In this document: positions 1 to 14,201 of the stretch, one piece after another
Layout: each line of letters begins with the position of its first letter
Numbering within the stretch: position 1 is the first letter of the stretch
Assembly: GCF_000002425.4 (NCBI RefSeq)
Contig: NC_037262.1
Location: 6,724,123-6,788,122, forward strand
Direction of reading: 5' to 3'
Length of the DNA stretch: 64,000 nucleotides
Origin: Physcomitrium patens
Lineage: Eukaryota > Streptophyta > Bryopsida > Funariales > Funariaceae
Program-made: the position numbers and the translations under genes
Notes under the pieces: generated by a model
Told to the model about the DNA's origin: nothing
Databases searched by the model: none
The model's input: the letters and a program-made list of their open reading frames with translations, nothing else

Positions 1-660
1 GGAACACAGTTTCATGTATGGATGTTGGGCCCCATAATGGTCTAGGAAGTCATCACTCATATATTTACATGTAATCAAATATATATTCACACACACATAA
101 ACACATATACAAACAAACCACCCATAAACCCAAAAAGAGAGTCAATGGTAAGCACCCAAGAAGAATACTGAACAATTCATTAAGTGGATGAGTTCTCTGC
201 TAGTCTACCACTTGGTGCAACAACCAAGAATCCCCCAAAAAAAATCTTTGAAGTCAGCTGGAGGGGGGGGCATTCATTATTCACACCACAGCATGGGATT
301 GTGTCTTATATATATATATATATATATATATATTTGCTGCATAATAATCTATGCAGCACTGTTCAAAACCAGTCTTTCTGTTTTGTGAATGAGTGTCCCC
401 TTGGGTCTAACCAATGTTGGAGATAGGGCAATTGGGACCTCATCCAAAAGGAGGGGGGGCTGGGCTGAGTCAGCAGCAGCCCTGATGACCTGGAGAATGT
501 GCCCTTATGTGGGGTTGGTCATGTGGATGAGATGATGGTGTGATTCCCTCTGGGAGTTTGATGAATGTGAGCAAATCACTGGCTATCAAGGGAGGAGCAG
601 TTGAAAACCCCAATCTCACTTATTTTTTAGAATTTATTTATGCAATTATATACATGTTTA

Positions 661-700
<40 letters not shown>

Positions 701-1486
701 GGGTTATCCTCTTTGGCACACAAGCAAAACATTGCATGATTGTTTTGTTCCAAAGCAATACTCCTTATGGTCACCTCAAATATTTGACTATGGTATACAT
801 ACATGCACTCCCAGAACATTTATACATAAACACACAACCATTTATATATATATATATATATATACATACATACATATACACACATATGAAAAAAAAAAAA
901 AAAAAAAAGTTTTTATTTTCCAAGAATGTGCTTCAACAAAAAATTGATGTTTGTAAACACACCTAACATTTGAATAATTAAGCATGATTCACAATCACAC
1001 AAAGCAGGTGTTTCATACAAAACCTCCTGCAATTTGGATGTGTTTGGATTTTGAAACTTCTGTGAAGGATTGGAAGTCATTCATATCACTAAACAAGTTG
1101 TTTTAGTGGTCTATAAACTTTGAGTTCTTCTTTGTTACTTCAGACCTTAACTAAACAGTATGTTTTTTTAAACTTATTATTGCACAAAAAAACAAGTCCA
1201 AGACCTACAATTTTTTCATATCTATGTGTGTGAGTGTATGTATATATAAATATATATATACACATGTATATCCATACATACTAAAAGAGAAAAATGTTTT
1301 ATTAAAAATTTCTAAGTGAAGTGCAAAGCTATTTCATGGAAATTTTCTTACATTTCAGGAGCATAAGGCTTAATCGCACTTTCTTGATAGTATCTATATG
1401 AAACTTTGCCTGAAAGATATTTGAATATGACAATATTTCTTTTTAGTATTAAATTCCCATGAACTCAAATTGTCATCAAATCTATG

Positions 1487-1522
<36 letters not shown>

Positions 1523-3193
1523 CATAATAAACATTGACTTCAAAAAAAAAGTTAACAACCACATAACTCTTTTGACTAACTTATTATTTTAAGCATCACA
1601 AATGTTACCTATTTGTTTTTCATATATCTCATATACTAAAGACAATGGTCTTTGTTTGTGTGCTTCTATTTAAGTTTTTATCATTTTTTATTCGTCCATC
1701 CATTCATAAATTCATCCAAATTTTTCTCTAAAACTATTAGCCAATTCTAACCACATTTAAGTACCTAATAGTTGAAATAGATCCAACATCCAAGTTTCAT
1801 ACCAAGAACCACACCTTATGGACCTCAATTGTATTATGAGTTGAGTCACACCCCATGTGACATTTCTTTCTTTCTTTTTATGCTATTTTTAACTATATAT
1901 ATATATATATATATATAATTAATTAATTTCCATCTTCCAAATACATCTGAGATGGATTGCTACTCCCAAACCAAAGGGCCTCAATGCTTGTATCTACATA
2001 CTCTAGTCCAATTTAAGCATGAAAACTAGAAATTTTGTTGACAAAGAAAAATTCTCAAAGTTACATTAGTGTGCTAAAAGAATAGGCAAATAGGTTCAAA
2101 TTCTGAGGCTATAGAATTGTGATTCAGTTATGACAAACCTTTGCTGGAACAACTTCATCAACTTTGGAGTTTGTGCTTAGAAAGTAGCAAGCTTTGTCTT
2201 CACACTACTGTGGGCCATTGTGATTTTAAAAAACCAAAGTAACGTAACTTAAAAGATTAGAAACAACATTTTCATTACAAGTGTAAAGATGTAGACAGAG
2301 TAATCATGTGTGCATGTGTACCAAAAAGTGTGAGTACTCCAATAATCAACTTCATTTTATTTATTTTATTCATTTTTGTTTAAGATTAGTACTTAATTTC
2401 TCAAAAATTTCTTTTCAATTTTATATTTTTCAATTTTTTTTGTTTCCAGAAACACATGACCTGCAGATTTTTGTAATATTTATTATGTCCCCCCCCATTT
2501 TTTTACCCACGTAATTACTATATTTGAAGCAATCCAAAACTTGGTGCAAAACAGAATGTAACTCTGATAGAAAGGAAAAAGGAAAAAGGAAAAACAGAAA
2601 AGAACAGAAATTTATTAATCGAATGGATTTTTACATTTGGTAAAATCTTGGCCCCTATTGAATCTAATTAATCTTCTTCCTTTCTGGTTGAGAATGTTTA
2701 AATTTTATTTAATGTTTGTGACAAAGTAAACTTTTTGTACAAACTCAGAAATAATTTCCAATAACTTGATGGAATCTCAAATTTCATGCCATTCAAAATA
2801 CATCTCTTATTTTTGTCAAATGAAAAAATTATGTGCTTTCTATTCTACATCGTTTCTATGAAATTTTAAACAGAGTGATATATTGAAAATTCAATATTAC
2901 TTAATATTAAGTACTGTTGTCATTTGTTAAAATTCTTAAAATTATCTGAGATAGTATTGAGACTATATGGTAAGAATTTTTATTAACCTTGAGAAAATCA
3001 TCAGATGGCTGCATTTTATAGAATGTCTTTCTAAATGCCTATCATAAAATGATGAATGTTGAAGAATATGTTACATGTGTGCTGGTATTTAAAGATCACA
3101 GTAATTTGGATATTATTTTGCTATACATATAATTGCCTTAATCCCCAATCCAAGTATCAAGTATTTGTTTCATGCTGCTTAAGTAAATATGAG

Positions 3194-3229
<36 letters not shown>

Positions 3230-5212
3230 GTTAATGTGTATCATGTTTGAAAATAACAAGAAGCCAATAGTATACATGTCCCATAAAATTTGTTCTATTT
3301 TCTTGAATACATGTATGTATTTTTTTATTATATTTTATTTCATTTTGAGTTAAAAATACAAAATACAAAAGAACTCTAAAATTTTCCAGGAATAGATATA
3401 TGGATAACCCTTCTCATACCTCTTTCATTGGCTTTCAAATCCATAGATTTAGTACCTGAATTTGAAATGAAGTGCAAACTTGCATTCAAATTTTGGGTGA
3501 AAATCAACAATGTTCAACTCCCCTCAAATTTTATAAGCATAGCCTAATTTTAATATTCGTATTAAAAAAAACGTGTGGAGATTATATTTTTCAACAAGAA
3601 TTGACTACATTTACAATGCAAAAAGAATGAAGAGTGAATTTGTGTATTCTGGTTGTAATCTAATTGTATATCATGAAGCACCTTAAATTGTTTGGAAAAC
3701 CTCTATATACCCTTTGTATGTTAAATTGATAAAAATATGAAGTTTATTACATTAAGCTATCTTTGAACTCATCATGGGAGGCCTTGCATTTGTACTAATT
3801 ATATTTAATACTTTTAAGAACTTCATAATAATATATATGTATATGTATATGTATATGAGTATTTTATATTTTTATATACTTATTTATATTACATGTTATT
3901 AAATTTTGTTTTCAAAACTAAAATTCAAAATTTAAATGTATTGTTTACTACAAAAATTACAAATATTAAGATATTTTAAAGAAATCTATGAGTTTTAAAA
4001 TTTTATTACTTAATTTATTGTTATATGTTGTGGTTATGTCTTGTATTTTTCTCTACTTAATATAGATGGATCACAATGGATTCTCTTGCTATTTAATACT
4101 AGCTTGCAACATAATATTTGTTCTATTTAGTAAGCAATCACGATACATTTTGATCTAATTATTTAATATTATGTATCTAAATAAATAACTTATGAATATG
4201 GTTTTAAAAAAATATAATTTAAATAATTTTTAAAAAGTAGTTACATATACTATTAAATAACTTATGTGATTTTTATTTAGTTTTTAAAGTATTTTATTTT
4301 AAATCAATATTTTTAATTTTTAATTTTTAATTAATTTTAAATATTAATTATAAAATTATATTTTATATTAGCTTTAAATAAATTACCATAAAATATAAGT
4401 AAGATTTCAAATATCTTATTAATATTTTTTTATAAATTATTAAAATATATTTGATATTTATTAATAATATTGGAATAAATTATAGCTTTAAAATAATTAA
4501 AATTATAAATTCATATATTTATATATTTATTTTATAAATTTTAGCAATATACATCATATTATGTAATTTTTTTAAGAAGTATTTGTAAAATAATTATATA
4601 TAATTCATCAAAATAAAAAAATATATATTTTAATTATTGCACATATAATACAAGAACTATGTCATTTGAAACAACTTTATAGTTTTATGCCAAACCTTAA
4701 AAGACTTTAAGCATTAATTTTAATATAGAAAAAAAGTTTTAAGATTTCTATGGTAGTAAGTTTTTCCTTTTATTTATTTAAGGAGACTATTAAATCAACC
4801 TAAGGTTTTAGTATATCAATCCATCCATTATTAAAAATCAACACATTGATTGTTTAGATCATCTTTATCATTATAACCATCATCTATATTTGAATTAATT
4901 CAATCATGATTTTTTAAATGAAGTTTGTACAATTATGAAGATTTTACCTATAACAATAATTAACAATCAATAGATATATTAAATTATTTCTTTTCTTTGC
5001 CTTGCCTTATTTAATCTATAATTTTTTATATATTCAATTATCTTTCTTCTCACCCTGCATTGTAGTCTTACAATTTTTTAGATATTGTGCATACTATCCA
5101 AAGAGAGAAAACAAAGTCTATCTACTCTTCAAAAAATATAATGCACATATCAAAGAGATATTTTGAATGTTTTGAAGAAATAAAAAAAAAATATGAATAA
5201 GGGTCACTATGT
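1..5212. other. AT-rich intergenic DNA with (TA)n microsatellites
   Basis: No gene recognised. The sequence is AT-rich and carries uninterrupted (TA)n runs at about 307-333, 667-692, 843-864, 1495-1517, 1894-1917 and 3194-3222, plus a purine run at 891-908 and a short C run near 2489-2497. Small open frames here owe their length to the TA runs (alternating Tyr/Ile codons) and are not credible genes. The first 600 bases have more G+C and could be near a gene, but I see no domain or splice pattern that supports one. Confidence 0.6.
1483..1526. repeat. 44-bp perfect palindrome around a (TA)n core
   Basis: The arms begin TATGCAATAATATA and end with the exact reverse complement, centred between 1504 and 1505. 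Every pair I checked is complementary, so the strand can fold on itself completely. The unique flanks (TATGCAAT/ATTGCATA) make it more than a plain TA run. Confidence 0.8.
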
Positions 5213-6537
5213 CGTATTGTAGTTTGGCTATTATATGAAAATAATGTAATTATGTATTTAATATATAATTTACTAAGTAATATGATGAGAGCCATGTTAA
5301 TAGATTTTAGTTGGTTGTAGAATATAATTTGATTATTACCTTGAGAAGAGGTTGTTTAAAAAGATTACTATAGAATTTGTATAACTTTAATTTTCTTTTG
5401 ATAGTGGCTTTTAAGATTGGTTTTGGTTGATAGTAACTTCTAAATATTTAGAGTCACCTTTGTTAGACATTGGTGATATTTGAAAACTTATTTTGGTTCT
5501 TTTATTTGGTGTTTAGAGCATAAATTATGAAAATCTTATAAGAAAAAGGATTGAAGAAGGGTTTTGGTAGCAAAGGGAGTAAATAAAGCACCAATATAGA
5601 TGAATGGAGATGAATGATGAAAACCTTTATTCCTATTGGTCAAAAATCATGACCAATGGGCTTTAAGGAGGCTGCCTGAGGCCATATTAGGGATTAGGGT
5701 TAGTTTCTCGAAGCCATTCGAGTTTTGAAGGCTAAGGTCAAAAGGTTCAGATTTTTGGCTATGGTTTTGATGCAATTTTTGTATGGTTTGGAGTTTATAT
5801 GAAGGAGATACAAGCGCTCAAAGGTAAGGTATTGGTTTGGGAACTACTGTCACTCTTTTTGGCATAACGTACGTGTACAAATAGCAATTGAGGATCAGCG
5901 ATCGCAACTAGAGAGAGCACTTTTGCAGCTACACTTTTCACATACTACTTACTAGATTCTAAATTAAAGAGAAGGAGTTATTGGATTTTGAAGTCAGTGC
6001 ATGCAATCTAAGGGTAGTAAATAACCCGATTTACTAGTGGTTGTCTCTTGAGCTATATCTTGAGCAATTTGACAAGGTCTTGGCTCAAAATTTCAAAGAA
6101 TGTGTAATTTCATATAAGTAAACTTTGTGCATAAGTTTTATAATATTTGAGTATTGGATTCTTGAGATATTAAGAAAATAGTGCTCAGATGCTTGTAAAT
6201 TAGGGTTTATAGCATCTGCTAGGGTTTCTTAGATGCCAAAAGATCGGAAGTGAATTTGTAGTTGGTTTTTTTTGTGATAAAAGTTAAGGGTGACTTCTAC
6301 CTATCTTGTAAAGTTGAGACAAACTGAATAGTTCGATCAAGAGTTTTGATTTTCTAAAGTTTGGGATAAGAAAACCCTTCGCAAGAGAAATATGTTTTGA
6401 AGGGATTTTGTTATATTTTGAGTTTTATGCAAAATAAAGGAGTTTTGGGAGGCTAACATAAGATTCATATAAAGGTTTAAGCTACACTCTCTACAACTAG
6501 ATAACAAATGTATATCTAGATAGCAAATCATACTATA
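5213..6537 (+). repeat. LTR-like repeat, family G, copy 1
   Basis: This stretch aligns over more than 1 kb with the reverse complement of 54335-55932. Shared landmarks are the start (GTATTGTAGTTTGGC here, GTATTGTGGTTCAGC there), the segment around 5604-5700 (two GAATGGAGATG-type words, then CCTATTGGTCAAAAATCA) and the run through 5880-6120. No coding domain is visible. The better-preserved second copy has TG...CA ends and a short target duplication, so I read the family as an LTR, here without a partner. The right end is blurred by the LTR inserted at 6538. A DNA transposon without coding capacity is the alternative. Confidence 0.6.
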
Positions 6538-7094
6538 CGACAATGGACATATATATTTATCCCAATAGTTATTTATATGATTAGGTAGAAGTAGGTGAAT
6601 ATAGATTAATTTCAAAAAGTCTTCTAGATTAACTTCTTAGAAGCTTCACAGTTGCAGTTTTGACTTTAGATGTATTTGTAGGATAAGAACTTGGCCAACA
6701 AGTTAACTAAGTATTGGTGGCTTATAGAGCAAGTTAACTCTATGTATTAGCTTATGAAACAAGCTAATTATGTGGCACATACATAGATAACTTGCCTTGC
6801 AAGTTAAGATGTGTGGCTAACAAAGTCAACTCGTTTTAGAGGTCCTATAAGATATTGCCATGTAGCTCCTAGTTAAGAGTATATATGGAGGCAAGAGTGA
6901 AGCCTTCTTCACTCTTGTCAACGTCTTTTTGGTCCTTAGTCTTATTTTGAGACTTTCTAGTCTTCTTCTTTTTTTTGGTAATAGCTACTCTAGTTTAATA
7001 TTACATCACCTTTTGAGTGACTTTCTACTTCTCTTTAGTGATATAAGAGATATTTTTTGAGGATTTTTTTTCTTCAAGATTCATGTCCTTAACA
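6538..7094 (+). repeat. solo LTR of the C/D Ty3 family, opposite orientation
   Basis: The reverse complement aligns along its whole length with the LTRs at 19026-19552 and 38856-39372. Shared landmarks are GACAATGGACATA at the left end, a TATATATGGAGGCAAGAGTGAAG core near 6880-6900, and TTCATGTCCTTAACA at the right end (family: TTCATGTCCTTGACA). There is no internal region on either side, so this is a solo LTR left by LTR-LTR recombination. I see no convincing target duplication. Confidence 0.75.
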
Positions 7095-7613
7095 ATAATT
7101 TTGTACATACTCAAGGATATGTAGTTTGTAAATGACATCTTCACAAGCATTGCATAGATTTTAAATTTGACAAAAAAAAATTATAGTAAGAAAAATGACT
7201 TTATTTGCTAACAAAACAAAAGAAGCAAATTGATTAGGTGCCTATTTGAATTGCTTACAGGTTGATTACATAGTAGTATATAATAGGACTTGATAGTACA
7301 AAATAGTCACTATAATCATGGGCCTCAAATTATTCATAAATCATTTTAGTACTTACTAACTTCAATTAGTAAAGAAAGAGATGACAAGCTGAATGTTTAC
7401 TGCAAGAATGTGGCCAAAAAAATGTAGTGACTATATTAGATGAAAGAAATTATAATTGATTATATAATTACTTATATAATTACTTATATTATTTATTTTG
7501 ATTTCTAATAACTACATCATATTGCCCTTAATAGTCATTTTTCTATTTTTTTCTTTATAAAAGTCTTGCATGCCACTAATTATCATATTACCTATGAATG
7601 CAATAAAAAAATA

Positions 7614-7650
<37 letters not shown>

Positions 7651-9399
7651 GGAAGTATCAAATTTTCTTGCAGTTACTTTTTTTTGAAAAAAAATAAAAT
7701 CCTTCTTTTTTTGGATATTATTTCAAATAATTCAATTATATAAAAATATTTTATCTATTTTTATTGATATTAATTAAAATTTGGTATTAATATTTTATTT
7801 TTTTTTATTTTTTTTTATATTTTATGGTAGTTGTATTACTTTATATTTGGCACTTTCAAAAAAAATGTTAACCAACTGTAAGAAATATTTTATAATTGAA
7901 TTGGAAGTAGGTTGATTGTTATTTTTTGTAGATTAAATCAGTATTATGACTGCTACTTTTGAGAAGCTTTATAATATAAAATGATCTATTCTTTCTACTA
8001 AATATATTCCCATAGTTGTCTATGTAATTGTTGAATACTTACAAAATACATGGATATCATACAAGAAACATTTTTTAAAGCTTAAACATATACTTGTCTT
8101 CACCTTGAAAGTGCAACTATGTTGCAAGCCAAGGATCAATATTTGGCATTGAAGTTGTATTTATAAGTGTCTACTAAAGATCTTTAAAAAGTGTAAATTT
8201 ATCTCTTTTATTTTTTTGAGAAAAAAAAATGAGAAATCAATGCACATGAGAGTTTAGAACAAGCTCATATTTGTTATCAATATAATATTTTTTTTTTTTA
8301 TAAATATTATAAAACCTGTATCTATATATGCTTTTAATCTTATATTTGAGCAAATCAAATAGATAGAAGCTCTATTAGATGTTAAAAACTTTCTCTACAT
8401 ATAGACATTGATAAATACATTAAAACTCTCTATATAAACATTAGATCCAAAGAATACTATACAACATTGATATTTTGATGGTTGAAGATTTTTATCTTTA
8501 GTATCATTTAGTAAATAATGTTATTTTTTTAGTTGCATTACTATTACAAAATTAATTTTCTTCTTCCAAAGATCTTATTTATATCTTTAATGTTATTGAT
8601 TGTACCTTTGAACTACTATTGTCTTACCAATAAGAAAAGATTTTTAAATAGTTGTTGGAGCTTGCATCAATGACTATAAGGTTATAAAATCTAAAAGCTA
8701 GTTGTCCAAAAAGCAAGCCACATAGAACATTAAATTATTTAAAATAGTTTGGTACACATGTAGAAGCATCTATCTAATATTATTTTTTGAAGTAACAATA
8801 AATTTACGTCTTTGGAAGAATTGCAAAGGCATCCAATATAATATTAATGTTCTAACTAATTTTTTTTATAACTATCTATAATAAGATTTTAGATATTCAA
8901 GTTTATAATAATAATTTATAATAGCTAATGTATATATAATTAGAGCTTGATATATTACTATAGCAATTTGATGTGAATATTATTTTAATTTGTAGTAACA
9001 TCAAGCTAAGAAATTTTGATTTTGCTATTGGACAATGGTGGTAAGATATTTGAAGTAGAAAAAATAGTTATAGCATGGATGGATAGGAATTATATCTTAA
9101 TCTTCTATGGTTACTATAGTCATTTTTGGACCAAAAAAAAAATAGAAATATCTTAATTTTTGATGTTTTTTTATTGTAAAAGTAGCTAATATCAACTCCA
9201 AAAATTAGTCCATAATATTCTAACTCTTTTTAATTTTGAAATGATTCTAATAAATGCTTAGACAAAAAATAATGATTCAATTGCTATTACTCAAGCATTG
9301 TTGAGATGTAATACAAATATATAGTGAAATTATAATCAAAATTGAATTTCTAATTAATATATAATTATCTTAGTTTAATTATAATTTTAGATATCTAAA
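7095..9399. other. AT-rich intergenic DNA, no gene seen
   Basis: The only distinct features are a (TA)n run at 7616-7646 and A or T homopolymers. No open frame, domain or LTR boundary is recognisable. Confidence 0.55.
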
Positions 9400-10900
9400 C
9401 ATTGCTTTAATAAAAGCCTCTTAGGCCATTTTTTTATCTTAATAGTTAAAAGTTGAAGGTTAATTAGTAATTTTACCTTCTAGGTTGTAGAGACTCTTTT
9501 ACTACCTTAGAAAGACCATAAATTGATAAAATCAAGTTAAAGAAGTAAATAATTAGTATAGTTGGTACTAAGATTAAGTTGAGAGTAGGATTGGGCTAAA
9601 AAATCCTTAGGATAGATTAGATTGATACCCATGGGATCGACTATTTGTGAGACAGGGTCAAAATCAGACCTCTAGCCACTAAAACAACAACTTAGGGCAA
9701 AATAGGGATTCATTTGAAGATCGGAGGTTAGGATTTAAGAGCTAGCTTGAAGCTCTATTTAAAAGCATAAGGGTGCTTTTTGGAAGGTATTTGAGGACTT
9801 AAAATTTTTTGTTCAAAGTTAGGGTTTGTATTTGTGATTTGGGATTTAATATAATATAATTAGGGCTAACAATTTTAGCTAGTTTGTGCAATTGGTGTAA
9901 CATCTATAGTTCAAAATTTGGTATTGTTTGGATTATTAGGTGTGCTAAGTGTATACAAAATTTTATAATAATCTAACGGCGTGGTTTAGAGGTATCTGGT
10001 TTTTAGCACAAGAGGGTTTTGGAAGTTGGCAGTTTGAGGTTGGATAGGATTTTTATGACATCTAAAGATCTACTTGTTGGATCAAGATGAAATTAGGCAT
10101 GGTATTGAAGGACTTAAAGATGAAGTTGTACATCAATTTTGAGTAAAAGTTAATAATTGGAAAGGGAGAAATCACTGCTGGGATTTCTACTTCACTTTTC
10201 AAGTTAGTAGCCGAGTGATATTAGTGCAATTTTTTGGGGTTTTCTCACAATTTGTTAGTTGGATTGGACTAAAAATTCTTGTACATATAGAAGACTTACA
10301 TTGACAATTTCATGCAAAATTTTACATGAAGTAGATGGTCAGATTGGATGTTATAGCTTGTTAAAGCTCATTGATGAGAATTAGGGCTTATAAGAAAATT
10401 AAAAATTGCTTAAATATGAAAGTTACAAGGTAATTGGGATTTTTGTATAGTTAAAGCTACTAAGAAGAGTGTTTTTAGAACTTTTGAATTGAAATTCAGA
10501 TTATATTCTTCTCGTATGGATGAAACCTATTAGGATTTCTTGGATACTTGTGAAACATATCCTCACCTTCCACAACTAGGTGCCTAGTGCATTCCCGAGC
10601 AAGACAATATGTAATACGAGAGTGTTTGAGGTTATTAATAAGCATAGGAGAGACCTTGCAAAACCAAACTTAACACACATGATGATTAAAAAAGAAACAA
10701 GGCCAAGTTTATTACTTAGTCAAAATCACACATCTTCCAACCCAATAATATGTAACATATGGCATTATTGCCTGAGACCTTCTAAATATTGTGCCACTTC
10801 TTGATAGTTGTGCTACTCCTTATTGCTTCCTTGTTAATTTTGGTGGCCTTATAATAACACCTTATTTCCTTGCTTATTGCTCTTTTGATGCCATGCCATT
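9400..10900. repeat. possible decayed LTR-like sequence
   Basis: Base composition changes here from AT-only to mixed, with G-rich sense-strand phrasing such as TTAGGGTTTG and AGGGCTTATAAG. This is the style of the family G repeat, but I could not align the two. There are no termini, target duplication or coding domain. The 74-codon frame at 10580-10804 has no recognisable similarity. The call rests on texture alone. Confidence 0.25.
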
Positions 10901-13656
10901 GAAATACTTTGGCAAGTATCATCTACTAGTAAATGTAGATTCTTTAGATAGACAACACTATTGCAAGTAGTTGTTGTCATCTTGAGCTACTAACAATTGC
11001 CTTAATTCTTAGATTGATGAGCAAGTTATTATCTACAACGAGACTATAAGTAACTAGATTAAAATACTTGATAATAAATAATAACTCTAAAGAATCCAAT
11101 GAAAAATACAAACATTTATAGAATCTCATTCTAAGTTTTTTATAATATGATTTAATAGAGATAGTCAATAGATACTTCTACACCAATTTTTTTTGTATGC
11201 AATATTAGTAATTTGGAGACAAATCACAAGATAAATTGATAAAAATAAGAATATTTTAAAACCTTTAGAATACAAAAGTATTAAAAAAATTACTCTTTGG
11301 GATAGTTTTCTTTTGAAAGAACAAGATTGAGATATAAAATATTCTTTAGTAATTAAGTTATTTCATATGAAAAAATAATTTTTATTAAATATGAGACAAA
11401 ATTGTAACTTGATTATGAGATAAGAAACCACTACATTATATAACATATAAAATATGTTTTGGCTGAATAAATGTAAATTGAAATAATAAGATGATGAATA
11501 AGAAGAAATATTATTTAAGAAGATAAAAATTAATATGTTTAATTTAGATGAAAAGATTATATTATTCTCATATTTTATTATTTTTTTTTAAATTCAAATA
11601 ATAAAAAATAAATTGAAAAAAAAAAAAATTAAGATTACTTCTTTTATTTTTTGAAAAGACAATTTGATAATCATCTACTAACATTAATCACATGATCATT
11701 CTCAAATAAAATTCTAAAATCTAAATTTATCTTATAAAAACCTTTGTAATGCATATAATATATTTATACTCTTTATAGATATGATGCCAGAAGAGAAAGC
11801 AAGAAAGATGAAAAAAATGAAAAGATAATATATGTTACAACTACATAATTTATCCAACTTCTAGTTACTTGACTAATACAAAAGTTTATTGACAAATGAA
11901 TATGAATTAGAAACTTAAGTAGGTATTAACACCTCGAACTTACGTAGTCTCCTTCTTATTAGCTTTTAGTACAAAAGTTGGATCAATGCTAGTAAAATTG
12001 ATTATGAAAATGGTTCATTTTTTTAATATTAATTATATGTGATTAGAAAAATAAAAAAATATAAATTAAATTAATCACAATCACTTTTATACAAATTTTT
12101 GGCCATGACACATATGTTTTTTAAAAGATAATTCAGTATTTAAAAAATTATTAAGATAGTTGATAAAGCATTATAAAGCATTAACTACAATTATTATCTA
12201 CATCTCAATTTTTAGTATAGAAAGAAACTTTGAATTAAAAAAAAATTTGGATAAATCATTATTAAGATCTTTTATATCATGTTTTTTCTATTTTATTTTT
12301 TACACATTATTATACTTAAATAGTTGATTATAATAAATTTTAAAATTAAGATATTTTGACTTTTTTTAAATGTTGTAATAATCCTACTAACTCATGTTTA
12401 AATCATCTATAACTATTTCAAACTTGATGCATTTATTATTAATAGGTCTTATTTCTACCAAATATGTTCTAAATCAAATTTAAAACAAGTTAATTATTGA
12501 AAAAGATTAAAAATTAAATTAAGCCATTATAATAAACAAAGATAAAAATAAATTACTGAAATTATATGCATTAATCGAATAAATTATTTTTTTCAAAAAT
12601 ATAGCAGTTTAAAGATGTAGCTAATTCAAAAGAAAGATGATCAAAAAATCTTTTAAAAATAAGAAATTAGAATTTGAGTAAATAAACCTTATTTAAGTAT
12701 TAGCAAGAAATACAAGAATCAAATGACTTTCACACAAATAAAGTATCATCTAGTATTCAACAAACTTTGTGTTGTCATTCTTGTAAAATAATTGTTTTAT
12801 AAGTCCAATCATATTTAACATAATAAAGTAATTTAATATAATAATAAATCTCTACTTAAAGCTAGGAAAATTCAATATTTATTATTTATATAGAATGAAA
12901 GTAAGAAATAAGATAATAAGAGTATTAGTAAGTTTAGCATTGCAAAAAATCATAAACAGTGCAATACTAGCATATTTCAATGGCATAATAATAAAAAAAT
13001 ACATCTTATAAAGAAAATAAATAAATCTTACTTGAAATTATAAATAAGTTATCTTCAAAAGCATAATCAAAAATTTACTATTAAATTTAATTTTTTACAT
13101 ATATTCAATATTTTTAAAATAAATATAGTAAATTAATAAAAATACAAATATTAATAATATACACCAAATCAAGCATAGAAGAGGCATAAACACCAAAATT
13201 GTCTCCATTTTTTGGATTAGCAATTCCTTACTTAATCTATCAAGAGCGTCAAGTAGAAATACATAAAGTACAAAAAGACACCAAAGAATTGAGGTTTGTG
13301 ACTACCTTCACTTGAGTGGCTTTTGAAATGCTAATTAAAGCTTCACAATTCTATATATCATAGATTTTCAAAAAATTTTGCTTCAATATAGATAGACTAG
13401 GAATTAAGGCAAATCAAATCTAATTGCAAGCTTACAACAACAATATTAAAGCAAATTGTTAAAAATCCCTATAATAGAAGAATAAAAAAATAAAAAAATA
13501 GAAGTTCAAGGAATCAATGATGGAAGAAACATGATGGAAAGCAAGAGTGAAATGAGAGGCATGGCAAGAAGAGTGTTTTAGGATATATCACTTATTTTGT
13601 TCAAATAAAAAATTAGATTTTTTTGTAAAGGAGAAAAAAAAATTCAAATGCAAAAA
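10901..13656. other. AT-rich intergenic DNA, no gene seen
   Basis: Very AT-rich sequence with short homopolymers and many stops in every frame. A slightly more complex patch lies at 13140-13600. I recognise no domain or repeat end. Confidence 0.5.
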
Positions 13657-14201
13657 TTTTAAGGATAAAAATTCAAAGAAGATATTTAAAGAAGTGAAAA
13701 ATAAATAAAAGAGAGATAAAAAATTAGAAATAAAAATAAAAATATCTTTAATAAGAAACTAGAATAATTATTATTAAAGGCTAAAAAACTAAAGACTCTT
13801 AAAATTATACGAAAAGCAAGAAAAAAATTGACCAAAGTGAAGAGGGCTTTATTCTTTCCTCCATATATACTATCTAACTAGGAGCTACATAGCAATGTTC
13901 TATAGGACTTCCAACTCGTGTTGACTTTTTTATACATAGGTCTTAACTTGCAAGGGAAGTTTTCTATATGTGTGCCATATAATTATTTTATTCCACAAGC
14001 TATCAACACATGTGACATGTGGCTAATTTTTTGACCAAATTTCTAACCTACCAATTAACTAAAAATACGTATAAAGTCAAAGAAATATCTAAAAAGCTTC
14101 TAAAAAGCTTTTTTAGAAGATATTATAAGATTAACATATTTTCACTTATTTCTACTTAATTATATAGATAATTATTAAAATAAATATGTATTTCCATAAA
14201 A
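13657..14201 (-). repeat. 3' LTR of element D (LTR1)
   Basis: Aligns end to end with LTR2, LTR3 and LTR4 through landmarks such as a TATATATACTATCTAACTAGG core near 13860 and paired AAGCTTCT/AAGCTTTT words near 14095. The terminal TG and CA have decayed, so the ends are placed by alignment. Internal spacer sequence follows directly at 14202. Confidence 0.7.

Noticed and set aside
184..966. Open frames of 66-135 codons near the window start
   Set aside because: Their length depends on (TA)n and A runs giving Tyr-Ile and Lys strings; no family resemblance.
2085..2110. tRNA-like GGTTCAAATTC
   Set aside because: No acceptor, D-arm or anticodon stem around it could be formed.
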